From Klebsormidium nitens (taxonomy: Eukaryota; Streptophyta; Klebsormidiophyceae; Klebsormidiales; Klebsormidiaceae): 64,000 nucleotides of DNA. The stretch spans positions 62,001 through 126,000 of the forward strand of contig DF237058.1 in assembly GCA_000708835.1 (NCBI GenBank). Reading direction: 5' to 3'. A program made the translations under genes and the position numbers. Shown here one piece after another: positions 12,600-23,953 of the stretch (positions within the stretch are counted from its first letter, which is position 1; every line of letters starts with the position of its first letter). Under the pieces are notes generated by a model. It had not been told where the DNA came from. It saw only the letters and a list, made by a program, of their open reading frames with translations, and did not search any database.

Positions 12600-13300
12600 G
12601 CACGAGTTGCCACTGACACAACGACTCAATAGTGCAGCGATGATCATGTGCAGACTCTCTTTGAGCAGTGTCGCCTGAGTTGCTTCTTAGCTAGGAGTCA
12701 TCGAACGCGGCGCGCACTTGCACCCGTACTCTTCATTTCGATGGATTCGAAGCTCCATGCATGAGCCTAGGAGGAAGCGATGAAGCGAGCGAGCGCCCCG
12801 GCGCCACCTGGCAGTGGCGCTCCGAGCCCCAATACCTTTGCCGCCCCCGCGCGTGCAGATCCGGTCTCCGCAGCACGTCAGACTGAGTACGTGCGACCAG
12901 CTTGATTCAGTCTGGAAACCACGCTTTTCGCAGCGAGCATCTTCTAAGCATGTGCCAGGCGGTTCCATGTGCTTTTAATACAGGCCCCGCGCAGCATAGG
13001 CTTGCGAGATGGAATTAAAAGGCTATGCGTGTGGTACGTTTTAGGATCGGTTATCTCATCAAGTACAGCGGCGGTGTGATCGAGGAGCATAGAGCATACT
13101 GAGATACAGTCGGTAACACATCAACGTGTATAAAATGTCCATTATAGTGACTGTACTTTATCCCTGTCAAGGCATGATCTTGACTGTCGGAATAGATCTG
13201 CTGCAGTAAGGGAATCAATCAGTCCGATTACCAAGCTTCAGTAATGGCCGTTTGTATGCCGTTCATTGATGCAGTTTGCCTTCAAATATCAGGCTCTGAT
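12600..13300 (-). repeat. Duplicated 5' flank block of the MYND unit (copy 2 flank)
   Basis: Second copy of the block at 9300-9960. The shared run continues through TGATCTTGACTGTCG, ACCAAGCTTCAGTAATGGCCG and TTGAATCCGAGACACTTGAA as far as about 13350, just before the 3' exon of copy 3. Spacing between the paralog starts is about 3.2-3.3 kb, which defines the duplicated unit. Confidence 0.8.
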
Positions 13301-13450
13301 TTTGTTGCACCGATCAACATAACAGGTCTTGAATCCGAGACACTTGAAGTCAACAATTACAGCTCGGGATGTTTAACCGTATAATCGTAGCCTGTCACTG
13401 ACAACGTATCTTACTCAAGATCTACGACAATCAATCGGCTTGAACGTTCC

Positions 13451-15365
13451 TCAAGCTGTCTTCTGGCAAGTCTCCTTGTGGCCTGCCTTCCAAGCCCTCC
13501 GCTGGCAATCTGCACAACACGTGAGGCATGATAACAGCTCTTCAGCAGCTTCTTTACAAGTATGACGCTTTCTGTTGCGAAACGTAGAAATCATTAAACG
13601 GTACGTATGAGTGCTACTGGTTCGAAGGTCGGCAATGTACATCGTATACCGTACACTCAAAGCTTGCAGAACTATCTTTGGCGGCTTTGATCCCGAGAAG
13701 GGAAATCAAAATCCCAACAGTTTCGATCCGTTTCGAGTTGGTTCCGCTTCGTCATTACAGGGCCGGGGTTTGCTGTTTCAGACTTTAGCAAAGTCTCGTA
13801 GAAACCCTCAAAGAAACCGAAAGCACTTGAAACAGATCCAGAGAGCGCAACCGACAGGAGGGGTGCCAGGATGGGCAAAGCATCGTGAAGATTCCTCCTT
13901 GCAATTTCCACGGAACGTCTGACGCGGGTAAAGAATCCTCAAGATGGCGCTTTGGGAGCGTGAGACTCCAACAGATCCCAGAAGCCACCAGCTGGCGCGA
14001 TGTCTCTTCTTTTACGAGAAACCACAAGGACTCGTGAAATCCTCGTAAAGAAAGAAACAAGCGCCAGAAAAAGCTTCTTACCTCGTCCGCAATAGACCGC
14101 AAGCTTGCAACCCCCGCACGTCTGGAACTCCCCCGGTCTAGTTTCCGCCTTGTCGCACCCCGGCCCCGAGCACTGCGTCGCCTTCTTCCTGTCTGCCCAC
14201 TTGATTCCCATTCTCTTCGCCTCTTGCAATCTCTCTTTATCCTGCGCCCTTCCGAGGCCTTTGGGCGGATGAAACGCACGGTAAAGCGCCCGTCCTCAGG
14301 AATTTCTTTCGCGAGGAGCGTCCGCAGCTCGCGCGCGCGCTCGAGTGCAATGGAATCTGCATTTGCCAGTCTTTCCATGTCTTCGTTGATGGTCAGGCCG
14401 GGCGGGGAACACTTGTCCTCTGCAAGGGCAGCCGACGTGCCGTACTCGAGAGCCCTCGCTAGCAGAACCATTAAGGAGTACCCGTCATCGTCTAACTGCT
14501 CCGGACAAAGCACCAGGGCAAGAGCGGCAGACCTGAGGGCGGAGTTCGAGGCCAGGGGTTTTAGGAGGTACCCTTTAGGAAGCAGGCGGTCATGTTCGAC
14601 GCCGTGAAGCATGCTGATTGTGAACTTGATAAACATCGTATCGCTTGACTAAGCAAGGACCTTGCCCGCAAAGCGAAGGAGGTTGTCCTCCAGAGCCGCT
14701 GCTTTCAAGTAACTTCTCAGCGACAGAAGGAGATTAATCGAACCAAGAACCGTAACAGAGTCTTCGAAATGGTTCAGCGCATGGCGCATGACTGCGTTCA
14801 GGAAGTCCGCGCTTCTGCCAATCTGCTTGCACATAGAGTCGGCGAGGAAGAACTTGGGAAGCGCCGGGAGGATTGCGCGCCTAACTTTGATGTCAACTGG
14901 ACACAATGCCCTCTCTGCTGGCGTTAGCTCTTCGAGGAACAGCATTTTAAGGACAGCTGGCAGGCTTGGAAACTCTTGCAGGATGCACCTCACGGCGCGG
15001 GAATCCAAGGCAAGGCACTCGAGTGCTTTGATGCACACCTCAGACTGAATGAGAAGAACGTCAGAATCGTCTGGGCTGTCTCCCCCCACCACAAGCTTCA
15101 TTGGATCGTCCACGCACTCTTTCAGCCCCTCTGCGATTGGTCTCAGGAACCCCTTTTCCAAGAGCTTGGCGGCCGCATGCATGGTGCTCTCCGCAGGGTC
15201 TGGACCGACCAACTTTTTGAAGACACGCGTGAAGCGATCGAATGCCCACAGCCTTGTGATTACATCCTGTGATTGAGACTCTGCGAGGATCTCCTGCAGC
15301 GCTTGTTGAGTTGGTGCACTTAGCAGCTCAGGCTGTTCACTGGACGTGCTCTTAGCCCCGTTCAT
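13451..15365 (-). pseudogene. MYND zinc-finger / helical-repeat protein, array copy 3, nonsense plus frameshift
   Basis: Exons 15365..14082 and 13509..13451 align end to end with copy 2. Two lesions break it. A TAG at 14651..14649 replaces the GAG of copy 2 within KVLA(E)SSDT. A net one-base deletion near 14248, in the codons after KASEG, throws the frame off before LQEAKRMGIK, which continues in another frame into an intact MYND half (CSGPGC, CGGC, YCGR). With the deletion allowed for, exon 1 has exactly the length of copy 2 (1285 bases), so the indel is real relative to copy 2 and not an intron. Function as for copy 2 if ever expressed; most likely dead. Confidence 0.88.
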
Positions 15366-16444
15366 CTTGGACACTCTAAGTGAGGTTTCACCAGAAACCT
15401 TCAAGCCGCTTTCCTGAAGGAGGAGCGCTATCTTTTCTGCCTAGTTGAGGCCCTTCCAGAACAGCGCCGCTCCCTTACTTCGGTTCAGCTAAGCTAGCTA
15501 AAAGCAATCTTCAATATGCGCCACCTCTTTGAATCTCTGTAGCTGGTTGGAGGAACTGCGCGAACGGCCTGAGTCCACACGACTGGTCAATCAGGAACTG
15601 TGCATGCTGAACATCTTCCAGCTATTGCCGTTGCTTCAAGATGCCCCTTCCACTGACATGCACTTCAAGGGCTCCACCTCTGCTACTCTGCTGAGGATAG
15701 GCTTTTTGCCTAAAGTACTTGAATGTCACATCAAAGCAGAAGCATCTCCTGCTTGCTGTCAGCGAGGTCAGTCACATCAAGCTTCGCCTTCCTTTGAAGA
15801 CCCGCCGATCGCGCCATATGCATAGCTTCCGGCCGGTCACAGCGGAATATGCGTCATTGCGTGCACCTGAACGCGATATACTGCATCTGCAAATGAGGGC
15901 CATGTGGCCCTGTTGGGATCAATCAGGCAGCGGCCAGGCCTGTGGAAATTTTCACCGCGGCAGCATTTGTCGAATTAGTCGGCCGGCCCGAGAGTGCGTC
16001 GTGAGTATATGAGTGGCTGCCTCGATTTCGTCGAAATGACGCACTCAGCTGACAGTATGACACCCGCTTCGTCCAGCCGGTGATGATAATCATAAGGTGA
16101 TGATGGTCGAAGCCCGAGAAGGCATGCTTCTGACATGACTCATGAGCCTAGGAGCCTACGGTAGGACTCGGAGTTGTACGAGGGAAGCGAAACCGGCGCC
16201 CCTTCTCGGCCCGCGCGCGTGAAATCGAAAGCTGGCCCGTGTTCAGGCTCACGAAACAAAGGTCCCCCCGGTCCGAGCCGGGGGGGCTCGGGGGGGCGGC
16301 AGCCCCCCGATCACAAGGTTAACAATCTGTAACAAGGGATCGGAAAGAATGTACCGGTCACAAACTCCGTAATGTAAATGACGTGAGTTTTTCCCAACTA
16401 GATTCTATAGATTTTCTAGTGGACACTTCAAAATCACCGTCGAC
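15366..16444. other. 5' flank of MYND copy 3 and GC-rich spacer
   Basis: Part of this stretch (about 16080-16230, with CATGAGCCTAGGAG and GAAGCGAAACCGGCGCC) is a diverged form of the MYND 5' flank block. A G/C-rich inverted element sits near 16260-16312. No protein gene is supported. Confidence 0.5.
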
Positions 16445-16543
16445 GGGCGTGTAGCTCAAATGGTAGAGCGCTCGATTCGCAATGAGGTCTTGATGACGTC
16501 ACTGGCCTTCGAGAGGTAAAGGGATCGATACCCTTCTCGTCCA
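16445..16543 (+). tRNA. tRNA-Ala(CGC) with a 26-base intron
   Basis: The cloverleaf can be drawn fully. Acceptor GGGCGTG (16445-16451) pairs with CTCGTCC (16536-16542), including G3:U70, the alanine identity pair, with one U:U mismatch at pair 6; the discriminator is A73. The D arm is GCTC/GAGC. The anticodon stem CTCGA (16471-16475) pairs perfectly with TCGAG (16509-16513) only if 16482-16507 is removed. Anticodon CGC is at 16478-16480 and the intron sits after position 37, the canonical nuclear site. The T arm AAGGG/CCCTT has loop ATCGATA. A-box and B-box promoter motifs are present and a T run follows. Confidence 0.93.
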
Positions 16544-16545
16544 TC

Positions 16546-16550
16546 TTTTT
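16546..16550 (+). terminator. RNA polymerase III terminator
   Basis: Five T residues begin three bases after the discriminator base of the tRNA, the usual Pol III stop signal. Confidence 0.75.
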
Positions 16551-16564
16551 GCCCGACGTCTCGA

Positions 16565-16640
16565 GCACGCAGTGGGAAATTGATTGATACTGTTACATGC
16601 AACACGGAGTCCGGCCGGACCCAAACGGGGGGGCTGCCGC
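16565..16640 (+). repeat. Direct repeat left of the assembly gap
   Basis: About 75 bases, GCACGC..TGGGAAATTGATTGATACTGTTACA..GGAGTCCGGCCGGACCCAAA, repeated at 16849-16920 with a few indels. A G-run/C-run inverted element follows. Confidence 0.85.
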
Positions 16641-16645
16641 CCCCC

Positions 16646-16848
16646 NNNNNNNNNNNNNNNNNNNNNNNNNNNNNNNNNNNNNNNNNNNNNNNNNNNNNNN
16701 NNNNNNNNNNNNNNNNNNNNNNNNNNNNNNNNNNNNNNNNNNNNNNNNNNNNNNNNNNNNNNNNNNNNNNNNNNNNNNNNNNNNNNNNNNNNNNNNNNNN
16801 NNNNNNNNNNNNNNNNNNNNNNNNNNNNNNNNNNNNNNNNNNNNNNNN
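16646..16848. other. Assembly gap (203 N)
   Basis: A run of N between two copies of the same direct repeat and next to G/C homopolymer runs. Open frames reading through it have no meaning. Confidence 0.99.
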
Positions 16849-16920
16849 GCACGCATGGGAAATTGATTGATACTGTTACACTGCGAACACCGGAGTCCGG
16901 CCGGACCCAAACCGGGGGGG
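16849..16920 (+). repeat. Direct repeat right of the assembly gap
   Basis: Second copy of the 16565-16640 repeat, again followed by G-rich then C-rich sequence. Confidence 0.85.
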
Positions 16921-17639
16921 ACCGTGCGCCCCCGACCCCCCCCCGCCTCCCTCACTTCCCGGTGAGAGTCAAGACTCGTTGATGCCCGGCAAGCTCAAAG
17001 GAAATAATTCTTGAAATGATTTAGAGGGGGGCTCTGCCGCCCCGCATAAATACCCTCTCCTCCCGAGACGCGCGAGAGCAGCGACCGGCAGAAAACACAC
17101 ATGAAGAATAAGCACGACACATGTACACATGTGCCAAACTATATTCTAAATAAACTTGATCCTCCACGCATGATCTCTAGCTTTCACATATGAGCATGCC
17201 GCGGCGGCACGAGGGCGGGGCCAAAAACTGAGCTAGGGCCGCGACGGTGCGTCATGCTGCTGGCTAGTTGCCTTCTCTCCCTCGGCTAGCTAGCTTCAAC
17301 ATGATTCTATCGGAGCGAGTGAATCGATATTATAAAATCTTCAACACACCACATCGCACTTTTCATTGACATCATTATGCTTAAACGGCTATGTACAAGC
17401 GGCCGCCTGCCCGCCAAAAGTGCCTATCGCAAGTAAACCTGAAAAACTTTCCGACAATTAAAACTATGGCTCTTTTGAACCACTCGGTTATATTGACCCC
17501 CAGGAATGGCACATAACTAGTGGTGGTTTGCAAAAAGCCTCTCTGAAGCATCAGCAGGATCCAAAATCAGTGAGCCGCTAGCGCCAATGCAACATGTTCC
17601 ACGTCTGCGAAATCGCTATCCCATAGCAATTGAAACGAA
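16921..17639. other. Spacer, no gene seen
   Basis: It holds another short GGGGGGCTCTGCCGCCCC element near 17026 and the probable 3' UTR of RidA. No coding or RNA gene can be supported. Confidence 0.4.
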
Positions 17640-20600
17640 CTATTGAACAATTGCTATCGCTTCTACTTCTAGTCTAGCATCTAGTGGCAGCCGTGCTACT
17701 TGAAAGGTGGAGCGAGCGGGAGGGTTCTCAGGGAAGTCTGCAAGAAGTTTGAAGTGATGGACATGTCAAACTGCTCCATCATGAAACATGTGACAGAAAC
17801 CAAAAATACTAAAGAAAAACTCACGATGTTCAACTTTCAAAGAAAAGAGATACGAAGCTATCAGATGCAAGAGAGTGCGCGCCATTATCAGGCGACGTTG
17901 GCATCAGGAATATCTCGCGTGAGGAAAAGGATTGAGTCTTACGCTTGCCGTAGATACCATTCACTGTTTGGAAATCGGCCAAGTCCGCCAGCCTGCACCA
18001 ATAGAGAAACAAGGGACGAGATATCAGAAGCCGTTCTAAGTCTGCATACTGAAGTGCGTGTAACATCTGGCCTCAAATTGCCACCCGAGTCACAAGTGCC
18101 CTGGATCCCACAATCTCGCTTGCCGACCCAGGTGCTCTGCTAAGATCTGCCTACAATGACAGGGCATGGTCGAGTTGCTGCAAAGCCACCTCAATGACAA
18201 GACAGCTCAGTTAGATACGAGACTCGGCTTGTGATTCGCTCTGGCTACGCAACGAACACCTCATCGACATCCTTAGACGTGAAACTTGTCGCCAACAGTT
18301 TAAAGTCCTTCGTAGGCCCTAGAATTGAGGTCGAACATTCTGTTCGTCCAAGCTTTTAGCGTGTGGACTCCAACTCAAGAACGCCCCCAAGATAGAGACA
18401 AGCAGAGGCAGCGTACTCTGCAAGCCGTCTGTGATACATGCAGAATTTCACGAGGGCGGCAGCTGAATAGATATCAACCTTTGCTGTCAAAGTCTGCACG
18501 CCTTGAACTATAAAATACTTGGAACGAATTTGATGTTCAAAGCAGTGGCTGGGCCAGAATTCGTACGCCCACTCACAGGATCGTCGTTTTCACCACGTTG
18601 CTGTAGTCGCAGCCGCCAGCCTTCAAAATCTCCCCCATGTTCTTCATAACCTGGGGACAGAGTTATGGACAAGTTAGACCTCAATCTAGCAGGTGACTTT
18701 GCAGCTTACTCTGCTCAATCTAGTCGGTTGTGTTGATCCCAAACGACGTTCAGACCTTCATTACGTCTTTTCCATACAGTTGGCATCCTCCCTACTGGTT
18801 GGTCCAAGTTCGAGAAAGGAAGATGACCGCTTCTGATGCGGATGGAATCGGCCGTCATCTCGCTGCCATGTGGCACACAGTTCGCAGCAAGGGAACCGTT
18901 ACGTTTAACTAAAATTCTGACCCTGAGAGCATTCAGTTGTCTAAATAGAAGACACTGATGTCCCTGCGTAGAAAGTGGGCTCCGCAGATCTGTGTCCACG
19001 CGAAATTGACTACCTTCTTCTAGCTGTGGCGTATGCACTAGTCCCGCTTCAATAAGAAAAGCCCAGGGCTTTTCTTGGTTCAAGCGAGCAGCTCTAGCGA
19101 AAGTGGAGCCAAGAGTAGAGCCCACAAGTCAAGTGGCTAACTGTGCTCGCTTGACCATAAATCTCACAATTTCCGCCCCACTCACCTGCTCGGCTTGCTC
19201 GGCAATTGTCTCGCCGGCAAACTTCCCTGTCTGCAAGCAGATTTGAATCATGTCAGGTGCGGCAAGACTTTGCAAAAAGCAGACGATGCAACAAATCCGC
19301 ATCGTTTGACTTCTGGCTTCATGCTGTCTTCTTGTAGTTGTCTTTCTGTAAAACAAGATGAGACCCAAACAAGATGAGACCCAGAGCCTGAGTCACAATC
19401 CGATCTGTTGACAGACAGTTGCCTTATTTGCACCATGCACATCTGGTTGCAAAGGCTGGGATTACCAGGTGAACTCAAGTGCACTTGCTTTCCCACACAA
19501 CAGTTCTACTCGGCATGTGAGAGAGCAGGACCAATTGAAAATTGACAGCCGGCTTTGAAGCAGCTTCTAGAAAGAAGTTCAGAGAGCCCGCTTGCGAGTC
19601 AAGCACTCACAAATCATCAATTTACTGTGCTGCTTCAGCATTAGAGATGTTGTCATCATGGTCTGACTCTGCTCATCTAGAGAAAGTACAGAAGGGTCCT
19701 GTGTTCCAGGAGGATACTTGAAACCATGGATATACGAACGCACCTCAGGAATGAGGCCAAGGATCCCTGACAAGTAGAGCGTGTTGCCAGCTTTGATTGC
19801 TTGAGAGTAGGGTCCAAGCGCGGCAGGAGCCTTGTCTGTCTTCACCACCTCCTTGAGGGCAGCTGTCAGGACCAAAATAAAGAAAGTTTTCTTCTTGTTT
19901 GTCCGCTGAACTTATCCTGTGAGCTGCGCTTCTCAAGTAGCCATGTCATCAGAAGTCCTCAAAGCTGGTGGTTGTGCACACATTCAAAGAAGCAGAACAG
20001 TGAGTTACTTCATGAGTTTCTGACGAGTGGTGGGTGTTTCAAGGTGATCGGCACATGGTGAACATCAATGCTGTCTGTATCGATGCCCTTTCCCCGCTGC
20101 TTGGCAAACTTGCATTTCAGAAAGGAGAGCAATCTTTGTGGCATCTTGACGTTCAAACGCATCTGGTATAAGGCACCCAGCAAACCCTCAAAGTGCACCA
20201 CGCGCTGGCGCCAAATTGCCCTTGATAATTTGACTTAAGGCCACCAGACTAAAATACAAGGATGCGCATCTGATGTGTTTCAGCAGATTGGTTCTAGTGT
20301 GGCAATGTCAGACGCGATGAGTACGCCTGTAACCTTGACTGCTTCACTGCGCCTTTTGAGAAGGGTGGTCAACCTATGCCAACCAAATGCATCTCCGTTC
20401 TGATAAGAATTTCCAAGCATATGCAGCAATTCTGAAGACAACCACAAGAACCGCAGCAATCGTCTCCCACCTTGGGGCGCTGTCGACATCTTTCTCAACT
20501 CCAGCACTGCTTTCTGCTGCGTACGTACACCCGGAAAGTTTGTCAGAGGAACGAACGAAGAAGCTGGACAGAAGCCAATGTGGCTAATGGCAGCTGCAGC

Positions 20601-20681
20601 ACTTGATGACGATCGCGCACTTTGGAACAAGGGCCGGCTCAATGCAACGGAGGTGGTGGCGTGGCAGGCAAGAGCGGCCAT
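17640..20681 (-). CDS. RIDA: RidA, reactive intermediate (enamine/imine) deaminase, plastid-targeted
   Basis: YjgF/YER057c/UK114 family enzyme that hydrolyses reactive enamine/imine intermediates released by PLP enzymes such as threonine dehydratase; in plants it acts in the plastid. Six exons: 20681..20471, 19862..19744, 19230..19186, 18650..18577, 17992..17943, 17737..17640; 198 residues, all phases consistent and all introns GT-AG. Residues 1 to about 64 are Ser/Ala-rich with few acids and look like a transit peptide (MAALACHATTSVALSR). The core has KAPAALGPYSQAIKAG, LYLSGILGLIPE, the exon TGKFAGETIAEQAEQ, KAGGCDYSNVVKTTIL, DFQTVNGIYGK and the C-terminal PPARSTFQVARLP with the conserved substrate-binding arginine. 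The frame is open further upstream, but this ATG gives a length close to plant homologs. Confidence 0.95.
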
Positions 20682-20878
20682 GTCCTGAGCTGGGATGGGA
20701 CGCAATAGAGCGCAAATCGAAGCAAACTTCAAAGATCTGCTGAAAAGCTCGCCCTTGAACCTCTCTTGAAAGATTGTCCTGGAACTTGGAAGCCTCATGC
20801 ATGAGGTCGAGGAACGATGAGGTTCTTGTGAGTCGGTGCGATCCCCCGGACGCAAGCAAAGGCAGTGATTAAGCTGAC
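20682..20878. promoter_or_regulatory. Upstream region of RidA
   Basis: Immediate 5' flank of RidA on the minus strand; promoter and 5' UTR expected here. No individual element is identified. Confidence 0.4.
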
Positions 20879-21103
20879 GGTTCTATAGGCCGGAACCCGT
20901 CCGTGCCTGGGGCTACAGATCGAATACCAATGGCCTAGGTTCTGGATTACCGGTATAGACGGTTCTTTCTTTACGGCATCTGCAACACCACTCCCGGCAC
21001 ACGGGTGCTGAACCGGTCGAGCGGCGAGGCCCTACCGCCGACCGGGGCCTACACTGTACGCCTGAGCCCTTGCTCCTCGCGGCGCCCGGGTTGTGAGGAG
21101 CAA
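20879..21103. ncRNA. Candidate structured RNA of unknown family
   Basis: A GC-rich stretch with three clear stem-loops: 20879-20897 (GGTTC/GAACC), 21013-21045 (CCGGTCG/CGACCGG with an inner GCGG/CCGC) and 21070-21103 (TTGCTCCTC/GAGGAGCAA, nine perfect pairs). No open frame explains it, and it matches no tRNA, snRNA, 7SL or RNase P pattern I can recall. Strand is unknown. It may be only a GC-rich promoter with inverted repeats. Confidence 0.25.
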
Positions 21104-21586
21104 AGTCTGTTCAAGCTCAAAAGGGGGGTCAGTCTTGGTTCAATGACCACCCCACCGAGCAAGATGCAATGGTACTTTCCTCGACATGACACTCCTCAAA
21201 GTCACCGTTCTCCACGCCATCGCGCTCCGATTTCGTCCGGTACCGCAGAGGCATCGGACCGTTTTTCGAACTTCAAAATTGTCGACAAGACTTGAGAGGA
21301 GAACCAGAGACAGTGTCACACAGAGTGTCGCACAGCTCTGGCTAGAGTCTAGCCTCTGCTGCTCTGGAATCTGGTGCAACTTGCAAGCAAAGTGTCCATC
21401 ATCATCATCTCTGTTTTGGGCCCAGGCTTCTTGAAGGGGCGGACCCGAAGGATGCACTCTGCAAAGCTTGGCTTCTGAACGCTGCTCAAGGTTGGAGGTA
21501 TCTTCAAAGAGAAGGAAACCTAAATGTGCGAGAGGCGGAAAACTGTACCAAGAGCAAGGGCCTTTGCTTATCCTTGTCGAGCTTGA
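21104..21586. other. Upstream region of the 21.6-kb gene
   Basis: No coding or RNA feature seen; expected to hold the promoter and 5' UTR of the next gene. Confidence 0.35.
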
Positions 21587-23953
21587 ATGCAGCGCGTGCC
21601 GTCATCCGGGCGCTTGCCAGCGCTGACCATCAACACTGATCCTATGGAGCACAGGCGCAGTCCTCTCAAGCTGCCACTTCACAGCAAGAGAGCAACTGGT
21701 CCTGAGGATCCTGAAGGTGTAGAAAGCCCTCGGAAGAGACTGAGGTTTGACTTTGATGGCTGGAATGCGCAGCAAACCGTGAGCAAGATGGGAAGCTCGA
21801 TCAAGGAGAAGGTTTCGGAGAAGCTGGAGGGGCTTCATTGGCCGGGGGGGTGGCATGCCAAGCTGTTGCTGATTATTCTGGGGCTGCTGAGCTGGGAGAT
21901 TACGAAGGCGGCACTTGGCATGAGTAAGCAGTGCTTTTCTCCATTCAAGAGACAAGATAACAAATGCGCGAGGACTGCAATATGGTGGAGTTCTTGAGAT
22001 AGATTGGACACATCCAGGTGTGAAAAGATGAATGCCGCATCAGTAGTTCCTACTGAAAGACGTTCTAAGCAAGCTTGAAGAAGTTATCTGGAGTTACCTG
22101 CCATCAGACCAAACAAAGGGCTTGCGCTACTATTTAGAGTAGAAGCTCAACGCCTTTCTTTGTCGTCAGCATTAAACAGGTACTTGTTTACCTGCTATGC
22201 CAACAGTCACAAATACGCCCAGCATAGCTACTATACTTGCCTTGGCGAGCAATGCTGCAGAAGCAGAAGAAACACTAATACAGTACATTGACACAAGCAT
22301 AGTTCTTGGATCAGCCAGGAGGTCATCCCATAGGGTAGGGGCATTTATTATCGTAGGTAGTATAAACTATGATTGCGGTACTTGTGTCTGTCTTCCTTGA
22401 CATTCTATCAGCTGAGCGTGCTTTGCTTTTCTGCACTAATCAGCCTTTACCTGCTTGATGCACTCTCCTAGTGGAAGCGGCTGTGATTTGATCCCCAGGA
22501 AGATAGTCCTCAGCCAATGCAGTTATTAGTAGGAAGCTCACATTCTAAAATGTCATTCAGCATGGACGACCGAAACAGGACATTGATTCAGCAAGAGAGT
22601 CAAAAGCAGGAGGCTACGAGAAGAATCTTCTCGGAAAAAAACATGCATTAAATAGCCCTCACTTGTGAACACAAACTAGAGAAGGCAACTTTCTTCCTTT
22701 TTCCATGCACAGGTTCTGGCATGCTGGCACTCGGCGCTCTCCGCGAGGGCACCCTCTTCAGTACCCATGGCCGGTTGAGCGCTGAGCTCGACATGATGCG
22801 CATCAGAGCAGGAAACAGAAGTGATGCGCACCGAGGCGTGTTCAGCGAAGAGAAGAAGCAGCTTCTCAAGGTGATCGTGGGGCTGGAGGCGCAGAAGGAG
22901 CGACTGGAACGGGAGTCGCGAGAGGCGTCAGTACGGGCGTCTGCATTCCAGGGGGCGTACGAGAAGGAGAAGGAGAAGTCTGCGGCAGCAAAGGAGGTAA
23001 GAGGCTGAGCTGAGTGCGTGTGCTGAGCGATGATAGTGTGGTGAGAAAGGGCTGGTATGAGGAAGTTTGATGATCAGCAGGGGGGTTTGTTTTGAGTAAG
23101 CGCAGATATACCGCCAGCAACAGTCAAATAAAAGGTTATTCCGATCATACGAACACTTTGCCAGTTGTTCATAAACTCTCCTTCCAGCCCTCTCTGAGCT
23201 TCAAATCAGAGAAGACTGATTGTGAATTGCAGTGAAAGGATGAGGATGCGATGGGCCCTCATCAGCTATGCTTGAATGAAACGGAGATGACTGAGTTTCA
23301 GAAAATTTGTTCCTTATTGACTGAGAAGGACCGCTGTCTGGTCACCTTGTTGCCTAAGAGTGTCCACTTCTAGACCTCTGACTTTGAAATAGGTTCCTCA
23401 GAGTTCAAGCTTGATGTCATGAAAGAGGATCTGCCTTGACACGAAGGGGCCCCGCCAACTACCTGGGACTCTGCCAGGGGCAACAGAAGACAGCTCAAAA
23501 TGCAACTTATGCAACTTACATCTACCTGCTAAGCTCAAACCGACACCTGTCGTGCAGTTGGAGGACGAAGTGAAGCGACGGGCGCACGAGCTGCAACAGA
23601 CGAGAGCAGAAATCGAGACGCGGCGGCAGGAACTGGATCAGAAGATCGCTGACTTCAACGCCTCGGCGAACGACTTTACAGAAGCAGACACCCCCTCCGA
23701 GACCGAACCCTCCAGAGCTTCCACCTCAGAGGCCCTGTCAGAGACGGAGGCGACAGCCGGCGCACTCGGAAACAGTCCACACCTGCCGAAACAGGGCCTC
23801 GTTTTCGCTGAGGTGTTCGCGGTGGACGAGAGCCAAGTGAAAGAGGACATCTGGCGCATGATTGGGGACGTGCGCTTTGACGTGACGAACGCTGCGGCGG
23901 TGATGTATGCCCGCCAGCCCGCGACAGCCAGGGGGGTCAAGATTGCCAGGTAG
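21587..23953 (+). CDS. Unrecognised protein with one membrane segment and a coiled coil
   Basis: Three exons with consistent phase, 21587..21923, 22713..22996 and 23558..23953, give 338 residues; introns are GT-AG. Residues 49-55 (PRKRLRF) are a basic patch that could be a nuclear signal. Residues about 91-111 (AKLLLIILGLLSWEITKAAL) form a single predicted membrane helix. Exons 2 and 3 encode long charged helices (EEKKQLLKVIVGLEAQKERL, RRAHELQQTRAEIETRRQEL) typical of a coiled coil, then a Ser/Thr/Glu-rich linker and a C-terminal segment with VTNAAAVMYARQ. I do not recognise the family. A membrane-anchored coiled-coil tether is a reasonable picture but only inference. Exon 2 and 3 reading frames show strong coding character, so the gene itself is likely real. 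Confidence 0.7.

Noticed and set aside
16499-16982. Open frames crossing the N run
   Set aside because: They consist of unknown bases and have no meaning.
17700-18143. 147-codon plus-strand open frame
   Set aside because: Antisense to RidA exons 5 and 6, whose minus-strand reading matches the family precisely.
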